In this document: in pieces, positions 12,232 through 23,660 of the stretch
Layout: every line of letters starts with the position of its first letter
Position numbering within the stretch: the first letter of the stretch is position 1
Source of the DNA: Chaetorhynchus papuensis
Taxonomy: Eukaryota; Chordata; Aves; Passeriformes; Rhipiduridae
Assembly (NCBI GenBank): GCA_013396525.1
Contig: VWYX01000728.1
Span: 320,004-384,003 of the forward strand
Direction of reading: 5' to 3'
Length of the DNA stretch: 64,000 bases
The notes under the pieces: generated by a model
What the model saw: only the letters and a program-made list of their open reading frames with translations
The model's database searches: none
What the model was told of the DNA's origin: nothing
Made by a program: the position numbers and the translations under genes

Positions 12232-13230
12232 GAGATATGAACTGCCTGGGTGGGCTCTGAGGTGGGTGGGAAACTGGCTGCACCAACAGGCTTAAAGGGT
12301 TGTCCATTCAGGGTCCTGCTGGTGGCATTCTTTAAGAGTCAATATTTGGGTTAAACTTTAATGTCTTGTGTTACTGCTCTGGGTGTGAGAGGGAGTGTAC
12401 CTGCACTCTGTTCATGGGTGACACCGTGTTGGGAGGCAAGTCCAGCAATCCAGAGCTACCTTGCCTTGCTGGAGGACTGGGGAAACAGGATCCTCATGAA
12501 GCTCAACATAGTTTAATCCAAAGTCCTGCACCTGGGGTTGCAGACTGTTGGGGATGCGCTTCTCTGGGAAAGAACTTGGGCCCTTGGCCAGTGACAAATC
12601 AAATCTGAGTCAGTTGTGTGAACTTGTGTCAGGAAAGGTCAGCAAACTGCTGCTGTATCAATAAGAGAGCAGCCAGCAGGCTGAAGAAGGTTCATGTTCC
12701 CTCTGGTGAAAGGGAAGAGTATTTTAAATGCTGTTTTGAACTGTGGGGCTTGCTGGGAGACAGTAGCAGAGAGGCAGGTCTAGCAGAGTTCTGCAAAACC
12801 ATTGTGGAGGCTGAAGCACATGAGGTGCAAGTAGTGTCTTGAGAGCTGGTTCAATCTGAGGAAGAGAAGGTGCATCATACTGCTGTCTCCAACTCCCTAA
12901 TAATTTTATAAGCAAGATAGAAGACACTTCTTTAATGTCTTCAGAACAAAAAAAAAAAGGGGGGCAATGAACACAGGTTAAAGCATAAGAAATTCTGTTT
13001 TGATTTTAGGGAATTTTCACACTGAAGGTGGCCAAACACTGGTGCAGGAGTCCAGAGAGGCAGTGAAAGCTCTGTGGAGATGGTCAAAACACAACTGAGC
13101 AAGGCAAACTTGTGATAACTTTTGAATTTGCCTCTAACCTTGTCTCTGCCCCTGCATTTAGTGATATGTTTGGACCACAAGTCTTTCTGAGCTCTCTTCC
13201 AAATTAACTTATTGTGTGCTTCTGTTTCAT
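12232..13230 (+). mobile_element. Ancient CR1 LINE, 3' part including reverse transcriptase remnant
   Basis: About 1 kb aligns by eye, in order, with the 3' part of avian CR1 elements. The order is: the GGTGGG-AAACTGGCTG block of the reverse transcriptase (12260-12285); the segment normally coding FADDTKLGG (12411-12434); the AAGTCCTGCACCTGGG segment (12521-12536); the GCCAGCAGG segment (12672-12680); the CTGAGGAAGAGAAGG segment (12856-12870); the GGTGGCCAAACACTGG segment (13027-13042); the GAGATGGTCAAAAC segment (13077-13090); and a decayed 3' end with ATTGTGTGCTTCTG (about 13213-13226) in place of the ATTCTGTG-type terminal repeats. The reading frame is broken many times. The catalytic FADD motif reads FMGD here, so the enzyme is dead. 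Divergence is clearly larger than in the two other CR1 copies, so this is the oldest insertion recognised. The 5' part is missing, as is usual for CR1 copies. CR1 belongs to the non-LTR retrotransposons that copy themselves by target-primed reverse transcription. Confidence 0.85.
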
Positions 13231-13486
13231 ATCCATTTTTGTATCACTAATAGAAGCCTCTGCAAATGGAGAATGTTGCAGTAAGTTGTAAGCTTTAAAA
13301 TGCAAATCTGATCTGAAAATTAGTGTATTATTTGCGCTGTATATTTGCATGCACATACATTTGTAATGTACGACACACATTATAAGAAGCCCCTGATGAA
13401 TTAATTTTTGCTATAGATTATTTCTATTGAGCAGTTTGAGCTATTTTGGCAGATATCCTGTTGCAGGAAAATGCCTTTCTCACACC

Positions 13487-13499
13487 TTTTTTTTTTTTT
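13487..13499. repeat. Poly-T run (13 T)
   Basis: An uninterrupted T run in unique sequence, with no retroposed body recognised beside it. Confidence 0.9.
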
Positions 13500-16366
13500 C
13501 TGTGGTGTGACTAACTGCTTGCTAGATGCTATGGTCACTACAATATACTCATCCTAGGCTCCTGTCAGTGACTCCAGGTTCTTACTTGAATACAGGTCCC
13601 TTCAATTTTTATTATGAAACTTTAAAAAATATCTTTTCTCATCTACCTGTTGATCTTGTAATTGGCTGCTTTTCACGTTGCTCCAGAGTTTTGCTCTTGT
13701 AGGCAAAACTGTGTGAATGGATGTGCTGGACCACATAGCTTCCAAAAATCAGAACCTGTTTCTGGTCAGGTTAAGAAGACTGAAAATAGAAGAGAAAGAT
13801 TTGTTGTTCTGAATGTCTTTGAGTACAGAAGTACCCTGAGAACCTTTCCAAGAGAGAGAAAGAGAAATGGAGAGACCACTTAAGTGTGCTGTGATAAGTA
13901 GTGGATATCATGTGGGATACTTTTATTCAGAGGTAGCATGAAGAACTCAAAAGATGCATGAAAAACCATAAAGACTTTTCTGATACTATTACAATGATAT
14001 AGCTTTCCATAACTTTGAGGGGTTGTTATAAATATTTTGTGCCTTTATGATCTGAAGTGCCTTCCCTGATTGATTTCCATCATCCTAGGACACACAGCTA
14101 GCTTGTAAAACTACAACATTGGTATGATCATTAGTTCACAGCTGGGGAGTATTGCAAAATTCTGCTTCCAAGTCAAAGACTTCAGCAGAAGGTCCTGTTG
14201 ACTTGTTGTAGAATGTAATTTTGCCAGGACAAATCCCTGGGGATTAGAAAGTTTGTCATCTTAATTCCAACAGCGTATGGCAAGCCTAGCTTTGAATTCT
14301 TAGAAGTAAGAGATGAAATTTGTTGGCCAGAGGACAAGAGAGTAATCATAAAGGTGACAAAGGTGGTTTAAATTGCTTTGCATGGATCTGTATAAGCATT
14401 TACAGAGAGTTCAGTCATAGTTGCATGACTAACATGAGAAAAATTACTAATTGATATTATTTTAGGTAAACAATCTAGCAAATAAATTTATTCCAGAGAA
14501 AGTTCTGTGCTACTTTTAGGACTTTCTCAGAAGTTTATATCTGTTCAAATGTTATTGGCATTCCTTATAGCCCTAGAATATTAATTAATGTCTCCTATCA
14601 GTGAGATTGCCTTTTCTAAAACTGTCCATCTGTGTTAGCATCAGGCCTGAATGTAAGGACTTTTTTAATGTTGCATCAGTAGTATAGTAATTTAGTTCAT
14701 ATCTGTAGATATTGTAAGTCTATGACTTTCTCATCACAAGCCAAATCATGTTTAAAGTACTACTACGTGTTTTATTTAAATTCAAGTTGATGTACTTTGG
14801 CTTTAATTGCATTGGCTGGTCAGAAATTTTCATGTTCTCTCAGATCCAGCTCACCTGAAATCAGATTTTTGGTCAAAACCTTACTTATTCCATTGAGTGC
14901 TTTATATCATCAGTGCACCAAGAAAAAGGTGCAAATCCCATAGTGAATAAGAGTTGACCTCAAAAAAAAAAAAAATGGAAGAAATGTCTTCAAAATGGCC
15001 TAACTGTGGTGTAGTCATTATGTGGCTTTCAGAAACTGCTGTACTTCAATGCAGGCCATGATCTTTGAGAATGGGTCAGGGCAGTGTGTGCTCTCCTTAT
15101 GTCTAGCAGGATGGAAGCAATCGTGTCCTCTCTCTTCCTTACATTGTCTGGATTCAGGAAGTGGGGAGGAAGTTGAATTTTCCAAAGCCTTCTTCCAAAA
15201 ATATATTCTTTTCATTTTCATCCCCAAGAATTCTGTATTTATCTTGTCTTCCCTTGTCCAGAGCTCTGAACTTTCTTTGCCCTCTTCCCATGTCTAGAGA
15301 AACAGAAGCAAACAGGAGTGGTAAAGGGAAGGATGGATACTGTTCCTGATGTTCTAGCCTGAATCCTGAGCTCTGCTGTCAGAGCAGCTCTTCATTGCAC
15401 ACTGCTATGTCAGCATCTGACCTGGAGCCTGGCCTGTTGGAGTCAACAAGTTAACCCTGTGCACCTCCTTCTTGCTCCATTTGGGAGTAAGACAGGGAAT
15501 AAAGGGACAGAGAAGCAATCCCATCTCAGTGGCTCTTCACTGAGGGGAGACAATATTAAAATAAGTAGAACTTATGCAGAGGCCATGTCATTCCCCAAGG
15601 CTGCAAGAGGCAAAAATCAAAATAGCTGGGAAGCAAGGTCATTGGAGGGACTGAGTGCAGAGCTGGAAACAGGCCCCAGGAGCTGAAACTTTCTTTGTGT
15701 TTTTCTTTGCTGAGAAATTTTGTAAGGAAGCTTATTAGAAGCCTTCAAATCTCCTCATCAATGACCATAGCTGGCAGCTACAGAGAAACTTAAATTTTCG
15801 CATTTCAGGATTCATGCAAATAGCTGTTTCAATGAAAGAAGGGGAATTAGCTCGGGTTTGCACAAAGCACCTCCTGAAGTGAAGATCACTAATGAGTCAT
15901 TTGGAATTGTTGTCAGACCACTGGCCAGATAGGAATTTGCAGTCAAGCACTGATTTGCTGCCTGTTAGCAGCAATCTCATTAGTAACATTAGGCTTTGTG
16001 TGTCATCCCCCTATATGAAGAAGTTTTCCTGAATTATCAGGTGCATAGTCATTATTGTCAAACAGTTCACCTAATTTTGAAACTAAAAAATTTTATGAGT
16101 TTTTTCAAAAACTGATTTAACAGATTTTTTTTTTTTAATGTTTCCGTTTGTGCTTCTGTTAAAATTGACTAAGAAATTATGGTACTCCTTTGTCTTGAGC
16201 TATGAAGATACAGGTCAGATTCTAGCTAATAAGACATGAAAGAGGGAGCTAAAGTGCAATTGAATGAGCAAGCTGATATTATAATAGAGACTCATGGAAT
16301 CAAAGTTTTCAATCATTTTTTTTTAAAAAAAGAAGATAAACCTTGGTACCTACCCCTCAAAATATC

Positions 16367-16384
16367 TTTTTTTTTTTTTTTTTT
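16367..16384. repeat. Poly-T run (18 T)
   Basis: The longest pure homopolymer found in the window. Read on the minus strand it is an A run and could be the tail of an old retroposed copy. The sequence at 16385 onward (the upstream side on the minus strand) was not recognised as any gene or SINE. Confidence 0.9.
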
Positions 16385-19200
16385 GTGGCTGCTGATCTTC
16401 TGTAATGAAATAGTTGTTTATGAACAGTCTGAAAAGCCTTTCATTCGACTTCCAGAGGGAGTCAAATGCACAATTTGCAGGCTTTTACAAGCAAGCCTAG
16501 AGAATGGTTGAACAGCAGTCAAAATATTCAGCTAAGACATGTAACTTTAATCTTCAGGAAGCTGATTTTTCTGGTGTGAATAACAATGGACCTCTCAGCC
16601 AGCACTGAGTGCTGACTTCCATGAGTGCTGTGCACGTGTGTCTGTGCATCAAACCTGGCCCAGGAAACCCATGGTGGTTAACTTGCTGTTTAAAAAGATA
16701 AAGAGTCTATTCAATTTAGAATAGAATAATAGTAATTTAACATACTTGAGTTGAAGTAATTACCTTCAACTGTTTCCGCAGCATGAAATTACAGTCTACA
16801 ATAATTTTGAAATATTGATCCTTTCAGGCATCTGATGTTAAAGTGTTTCTTGAATGCATTGGGCTCACTGAGAGAAAGTGAAGTTTTTTGCATGCTGATA
16901 TAGATAATTTGACTTCCTAAATACATTATCTACTGTGTTTGAGACTGCCTAGCAGCTGCAGAGCAGTTGCCACTGAAATTCCTCATACATGCACCTCAGG
17001 TGCCATCAATTTTTGGTTATATTTTGGAAATTTCTAATGTTTAAAAGTGTGCATGTCCCCAAGAAAAGCTTTCTTTCCTGGTTTTTCTTTGAGTTTTCTC
17101 TTGTTTCCGTATCTTATTGAAAGAAATCAGTTTTGCATGGAGAACACCATTAATAATGAAATGCAGTCTGTGAGCTTTTTAAAAGTCTATTTCTTCCTTA
17201 TAAATAAATGGTAATTTGTTTTAAAGCATCATTGCACACAGTGTTCAGCTGGCTCTCATGCATTCGATTATTTTAAATAAATGTACCATAAATGGAACAA
17301 GTTCTTTCTAATTTGCAAACGATATGCAACATTTTTCAAAAAAAAAGAGAGAAAAAACTGTAAAATTTGTTCTTAACTACATCTCATTAATGTGAAGCTG
17401 TTCAATGACCTGTAAAGATTAAAGAATTAGTGAATTGGTAAAATTATCAGAATGAAAAATCTGTATAATTTTGATTTCAATTTAAAAATCTGCTAAACAG
17501 TCTGGGGGCTTTAGAAAAGTATATTACTTTTTAATATTGGTTCCACAAATGTCCTAGTATCAGTGTTACAAATGGACTGAAATGAAGGCAACAAATAGTA
17601 TGTTTAAATGTACACTGTTACACATTCTGTTAAACCTTTTTTTTTTATTTTCATTAAAACAACTGAAGACATTTAATTAAGTGACCACTCTGCTAAGTGG
17701 AGCAAAAATTAATATACATAAATGAATTTATGTGTGGGCAACGATGCATAATTAAAAATATGCTTCAAATATGGAGTTGAGAAGAAAGAAAACAGTTTAA
17801 CAAGAATCTTCAAGACTGTTGCCTCCTGAATTTTTAAAGTCAGACATGCAGAGGATTTACTTATTTGCAGCATTTCAGCTAAAACATATGACAGAAGTGT
17901 CTTTAAAATACTGGAGCCTTAGTATTATGGGATAGTGATTTGCTGAAAGCTGGTCTTGACCAGAAAAACCATCTTAGTGACTTGTAACTATGGCATGTTA
18001 CTCAGCTTGCTGAAAAGGCTACCTTTGGGCAAACCCCATCTTTGACAGACTTTTACTCTGAACTTTTTGAGGTTCTCCTTATGGCAAGATATGTTAAACC
18101 TGGAGTGATAGAAATCATTTATATGTAAAGTGAAAGATGTGAAGATGTAAAGAAGATATAAATGTAAGTTTAAGGAACATTCCTTTTGACGGGGGATAAT
18201 TGTATTGATCATGTTGTCTTAGTTATAGGCTACCTACTTGGGGTAGAACTTCAGCTTTCTACTGCTTAGTAATTGGAAGAAGTTGGAAAAAAGAAAAGTG
18301 ACCTTCCTTTCTTAACTGAAAGATGGAGAAATTTGATTTACAGATCCTCGAATGTTTCATGGCAATTTATATATTTATCCTTTGTGGAGCATAACTTGTG
18401 GTTCCTTTTTTTTATGATGCGGTTGTCATAAGACATGCTTTGAACAGCCGTCATTCCATTCAGCTGGTATTTCAGGCAGATCTTCCATATTTTCTCTTGT
18501 CTAGTGAGCAAATATCAGAATGGTGAATATAGAGCTTTTTTGTGTTGCCAACCTCACATTTCTGTTAAGGAAATATATAAGGTATGTGGTAGTGGAAAAT
18601 CAGGCTTGTTTTGCCCAAAAGTGGATTGGGATTTTGGTTTTGTGACCGTTGTGAACACTTGTGAGTGTTGCCTTAGGAAAGCCCCGTGCTTTTTGTGTTA
18701 CAGACTTCTGACACTTTATTTGATAAGTCACAGCTGACTCCAGCCCTGTTTACTGTTCTTGAAGAGAAACACAGCAGGAGGAAAACTGCAGCATCCACCC
18801 ACACCCCTCTTGTGTCACAGTGATGCTGCAGCATGAAGGATAGGGGAGAGGGGCACAGAAAGCCCTCCCTGTAAGGATTGCCTCTCCCATTCCAAGAAAT
18901 CAGCAGCTGCCGTTCTGATGATGTTCAGGTTCAGCTGAACTCCCACCCCACCAAAAAAAAATAAACTCCTTTATCCCCTATAGTATTTTATTGGCAATTT
19001 TAGTCCAGTAATGAGAGGGGACTTTGGGGACTACAAAAGGTAGAGTCCCTAAGGCCACGTATAAAGAACAGAAAAGCAACAGTCCTTCACTATTTTTTAC
19101 TAATAAACACATGTAACAGTAACTGCCATTACTTAATTACTGCAAAGCAGTTTTAAACAACTGGCTTAACACTGTATTAACACAACATAAAAACAACCAC

Positions 19201-19300
19201 ACCAGGAGTATCACTCATCATTATTGGATATGGCCCTGTTGAAGCCAATGGCATGAAATTAATAGGTGCAGGGTTTGGGGTTTGGCCCCTTAGGCCCCCA
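19201..19300. repeat. Possible very old interspersed repeat fragment (reverse orientation)
   Basis: It contains GAAGCCAATGGCA at 19241-19253, the reverse complement of a core similar to 9713-9724, followed by GGTTTGGGGTTTGGCCCC. The similarity is short. Listed only as a candidate member of the same old repeat family. Confidence 0.2.
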
Positions 19301-22300
19301 TTGGCCTAGGAATCCATTGCCTCATGCCCAGGTTTTCCATTGCCTTACAGCTCCAGCAGTCTTATTTTCATGAACTTTCACAGTGTTTCTATTCCTAAAT
19401 AAGTGTGTGCAGTTTTTTTCACGATACCTATGGAGTAAGAACTGAATTTCTTTAACTGGTGTGTTTGTCTGCTTCAGACACCAGTTAACCCTGAGTGGGT
19501 AACTACAGAGCAACCTCTGCCTCCAATGTGTAAAGCTATTCCCAGAGGGCAGATTAGATCTCATTGCTTGGATTTTCAGATGCATTTAATCAGAGCCCTA
19601 TTAAAGTTGTACCTTTTCTGCACAGTTCTGTGCACTTCCAGGTTATTTCAGTTTCTGTATACCTGTGATATTTTTCTGTCTGTTTTCTTCTTCTACTATC
19701 TGAGTTCTGGAAGAATGTTGTGCCTTCCATTTGTGTCTCTACCAAGATACTTGGTTCTTGTGAGAGCAGTGGAGATGAGCTGAGCAGCCACCTCTCTGTT
19801 TCATCCTCTGTGCTCTTAAGAACAATGAAATGGGGACTGCACAAAAAAAAAGGGCAAATTATCGGGAGGTAGAGTATTCTTTTCCATGGTAGATGTTGCT
19901 TTCAGGGTTGTGTGTGATACAGGGGTGAAGAAGAAGAAAGAAGGGCTGCTAATATGTGGCAGAAGGAGAGAGATGCTTTGAGGCCATATAGAACTTGAGT
20001 AGGAAGCTATTTGTTCAGTGTGTGGCATTTCCATTGTTAAGAGATTGAAATAATGACAAATTCCCCCCTGCTGGCTGCCAAAAGCTCATGCAGCTTCCCC
20101 TGTTGTAAAATTGCTGTATAATCTTTCATCCTGTAATGTTGTTAGCATTCTTCTGTTTTCATTTCCCTTCTCAGTGTTTTGATACAGTGCCGCACAAAGG
20201 GCTTTTCTAATTACATGCAAGTTTTATAAATATTCTGAAGGAATCTGCTACATGAACTGATGATTTTTTTTTTTTTAAGTGCATTGATACCAAAGGCACA
20301 AAAGTAATTCTGCATTAAGTCACTTCAGGATACAAGGAGGTAGGGAAAAAAGGAAGTGCCGCAAGGAACATTTTTAGGACTAGTTCAATTTACTTTATAC
20401 CTTAATCATCAAGACAAAAAAAACATTTTGCAAAGGATGTAAAATGCCAAAGATACAATAAAGTCAAAATAAAGAAAGAAGGCAGTTTAATTAAGAATTA
20501 TTTGGATAAATTAAATTAATTTCTACTTCCTTATCTACACATCTGGATATTGAACTGTATAAAGCTAGAGACATGTATAAACAGCATGTAATAATGAGAC
20601 GCTATGCCTTTGTTTTGTGTTTTAAGGATAGAAAACACTGTAAATGAGAACTGTTTGTGAACATGCTAAATATTTCTAGCAGCATAATACTTTGAAACAG
20701 GAAACTTGCTCCCTGGTGCTTTTTGTGCTGCTTGATTTACAGATGAAAATTGGCTCTATCCAGGTGTGAGCACTTCCTATTTACGTGTTTTGTGACAGCA
20801 GCTTGAACCTGCATGCTGCCATTCTCCTAAACCTGTGCAAAAGAGAGAGAGTCCAAGGATTACAAGAGCTAAATTATTTTCCTTTGCCTTTTCTTCATAA
20901 TTCTAGAAAATAATTTTTCTGTTTCTAATGTACTTAGAAGATTCCGGTCTTGTGCTCGCCTTCCCTGACCATATTTGCAAGCTTCCCCATGCTCTTTACA
21001 GAAGTACAGAGAACAAGTAAAGCCCAACACAGTGTTTCTGTCAATCCAGTTTGGACTGGAAATCCAGTAGATTTCTCACATGGAATCCTGAAATTCAGCT
21101 GATGTCCCTCTTCCCTCATGAACAAGATCATTAGGAAATGGTCTCATTTGAGTACCTCTCACAGCCAGTACTCCTACATATAGAGGGTCAGGCTCTCTTC
21201 TAACATAGCACTGAACACAGCATTTCCTCTGGTTCTTTTTAAAATGCCCCAGTTAGAAGGGCAGGTGAGAATTAACAGAGTTATAAATACCAGTCATGGG
21301 AGTACCAGATAATGACACTCTCTGATGAGACACCACAGATTCTGTGCTCCTCTTGAATTGAAGGTTTGATGGTAATGGGGAAAAAGAGAAAGCACTGGGC
21401 TCTCCAGGCTAATGAAGGGGTCACTGCAATCACCAGATCAGCTGGTGTCCAGCTGTGGGAGTGAGCTGACACTGTCAGCATGGCTTCTGTTTAACTCCAT
21501 TTTTCTGGTGCACTGAAGTCTGGTCAGAGGGGAACCTTGACTGCATCTGAAGTGCTTGTGGGAGGTGCACTCTGGTCACCATCTGGCTGGTGCAACAAAT
21601 TACTGTGGAAAGCAGGTTCTTAGGAGAGTGGGAAGGAGAAAGGTCAGGAAACATTTCCTGATCTGAGCAGTCAGATGCATATCTCAGTTCAGACATCAGC
21701 TCTGCTTCGGCTTCGACCGCATCAAGTCACTTTAGTTGCTCTGGAAATGATTACTCAAGTCCTTCTTTGAAAAAGGCAGACTGATCTTTTTATTATAGAG
21801 TTATGCACGTAGATCTCGAGGGAAAGGTCCGATGAAAATGTTTACATTGGTTTTTAATAGGGCAATCTTACCTTTTTAGTCAGAATCACTTATTGGTGAC
21901 GTGCCTCCCTTGGGGATTAGGCTACTTTACCTGGTTTCAGGGTACAACCAGTTTTCAGTGGTTTTTGTTTGCATTATGAGATGAATAGATAAAATTTGTA
22001 TAGCTACCACTCTATACTGGCTTAGCACATGGTCCTTTTGGACTTGAGTTTCTCTCTTGCTTTCTGCATGTAAAATATTATGAAAGACTTAAAAAACAGG
22101 GTGGTGTTTTTTCCTCTTGGAATTTCACTGAAATTCCCCGGAAGTTTTTCTGGCCTGACATCTGGCAGCTGGAGGAAAGGGAATTTGTATTTCCCCAAAA
22201 AGGTGAAATTCTCTGAAGAGAATTAGCTGGAATCTCTATCGGAAATAGTTTGGAAAATAATTTCCTCCTTGCCTAATGTAATTCCACCTAAGCTGCCTTT

Positions 22301-23280
22301 CAAGATGAAGGTTGCTGCAGGAAGGTAAACTTTTCATCTGTCAGAAAGATTTGCTGCTCTATTACTCTTGTTGAAATGTTCACATCAGATTCCAGCAATG
22401 AATATTTAGAGATCCAAACTCTGTAAGTCAGTTTATATTGTAAATTCAGTATCAGTCTTCCAAAGGTGGCAAATGGAAACTCTTAATTATGAGAAATATT
22501 TGTGAATTTTAGATTTAGAAGCTAAATTTGCATTGTTGCCATAACTCTCTATTAAAGTAAAGCATCCAGAGGAGACCAGTTTTTGATTGCTGGTATTTTG
22601 AATGCTTTCTTTTCCCACCCCTCCCCTTCCCACACATATTTTGAGAGTACCTTTGGGAATGTGACTGCTCCCAAAGGTGAAAATTGAGCAAAAAGAGAGA
22701 AGATAGCTGTCCAGCAGTGGTATTCCAAATTGTATAAAACAAAATGGAAATTGTATGCAAAATTGGATCTTCCTCTTTCCTTTCTTCCTCACAGAGAGAA
22801 AATTTCCCTTTCTACTCTTCAGCCTTTCACTTGCATGAAAGACAAGGGTGCTCACCTCTTACTGAAGTTAAAATAGTCTATTTAATCCAGAAATAACAGA
22901 CTTTTAAGCTAATGGATCAATATAATATATTTGGTGTAAAAACATTAGAGTGAGGGAATGATTTGTTTTAGTTCTGTACCAGAGTAGGAGGAAATTGTTT
23001 TGGGGAACTTAGAACCAACAAGAAAAAATTCACTTTTTTTTTTTTAATTTCAGCTCCTGGTTTGCCTCTATCTGTAGCCCTTGTAGTCACTTCCTCTGCA
23101 AGGGTGGAAATATGAGTGAGATCACAACCAATGCCAGACACAAAATTTTAATTTGCTAATATTTTCCTGCAACACCTCACCGTTTCTATTTCTTCATAAC
23201 ACCCCTACTGTGGGAAATAAGGTCACACAACACACCAGTACTTATTTCACAATACCTCCTGATGAGGAACATTTTACTAT
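19301..23280. other. Unique DNA, nothing recognised
   Basis: No exon, RNA gene or transposon recognised. A T run of 13 lies at 20264-20276. Open frames of up to 122 codons (22487-22855 minus) have no domain. Confidence 0.5.
20264..20276. repeat. Poly-T run (13 T)
   Basis: An uninterrupted T run with no associated retroposon recognised. Confidence 0.9.
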
Positions 23281-23335
23281 TCTCACATCTCTACCCCTTT
23301 TTCTCCGCCTCTCTCTGCCCTCCTCCCTCCTACTC
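23281..23335 (+). repeat. Polypyrimidine tract, ends in an acceptor-like CAG
   Basis: About 55 nt almost wholly of C and T (CTCTCT and CCTCC units) end in TACTCAG at 23331-23337. Long pyrimidine mirror-like tracts can form triplex DNA, and a tract followed by CAG resembles a strong plus-strand splice acceptor. No exon with a recognisable product follows, so splicing use is only a possibility. Confidence 0.6.
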
Positions 23336-23337
23336 AG

Positions 23338-23660
23338 CCCCTGCTAATAGCTGGTCTAAATTTCCCAGATTAATCTGATGTGCGAGGAACAGCGATACAA
23401 ACTTGCAAATTTAATACACACAAAAGCAGAAAGGCTGCAGAATGGAAGATGCACATTCTACTTGACTTGCTCTGGGACAGACAGACTTATAAACAGATAC
23501 ACAGCTTTGCCCATAGCCACTGTGTTCCACAAACCCTTTGAAATATTTCGGTTTCATGTCTGTGATAATTAAAGAGCAATGACCTTCTCATTAGCGCCAA
23601 GAGGGCTGATGATGATTGTTCCCCATTTTTCTTAATGGATGCAAGCTACACGCGTGATCT
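23338..23660. other. Complex unique segment after the polypyrimidine tract, candidate conserved non-coding element
   Basis: The segment lacks simple repeats and has even base use and several strings of regulatory-site appearance (for example TCATTAGCGCC at 23590-23600). A 64-codon plus frame (23378-23572) has no recognisable product. Conservation cannot be judged from one sequence. This is a suggestion of where to look, not a call. Confidence 0.2.

Larger units (their letters stand above)
13231..19200. other. Unique AT-rich DNA with homopolymer runs
   Basis: No gene or transposon recognised. Runs of T occur at 13487-13499 and 16367-16384. Short open frames (up to 91 codons, for example 15022-15297 plus) lack domains. 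Confidence 0.5.

Noticed and set aside
12366..12608. 80-codon plus frame considered as a separate gene
   Set aside because: It falls inside the CR1 remnant and reads as mutated reverse transcriptase text.
22487..22855. 122-codon minus frame with an overlapping 81-codon frame
   Set aside because: Low-complexity, basic and serine-rich text without a domain; typical shadow frame.
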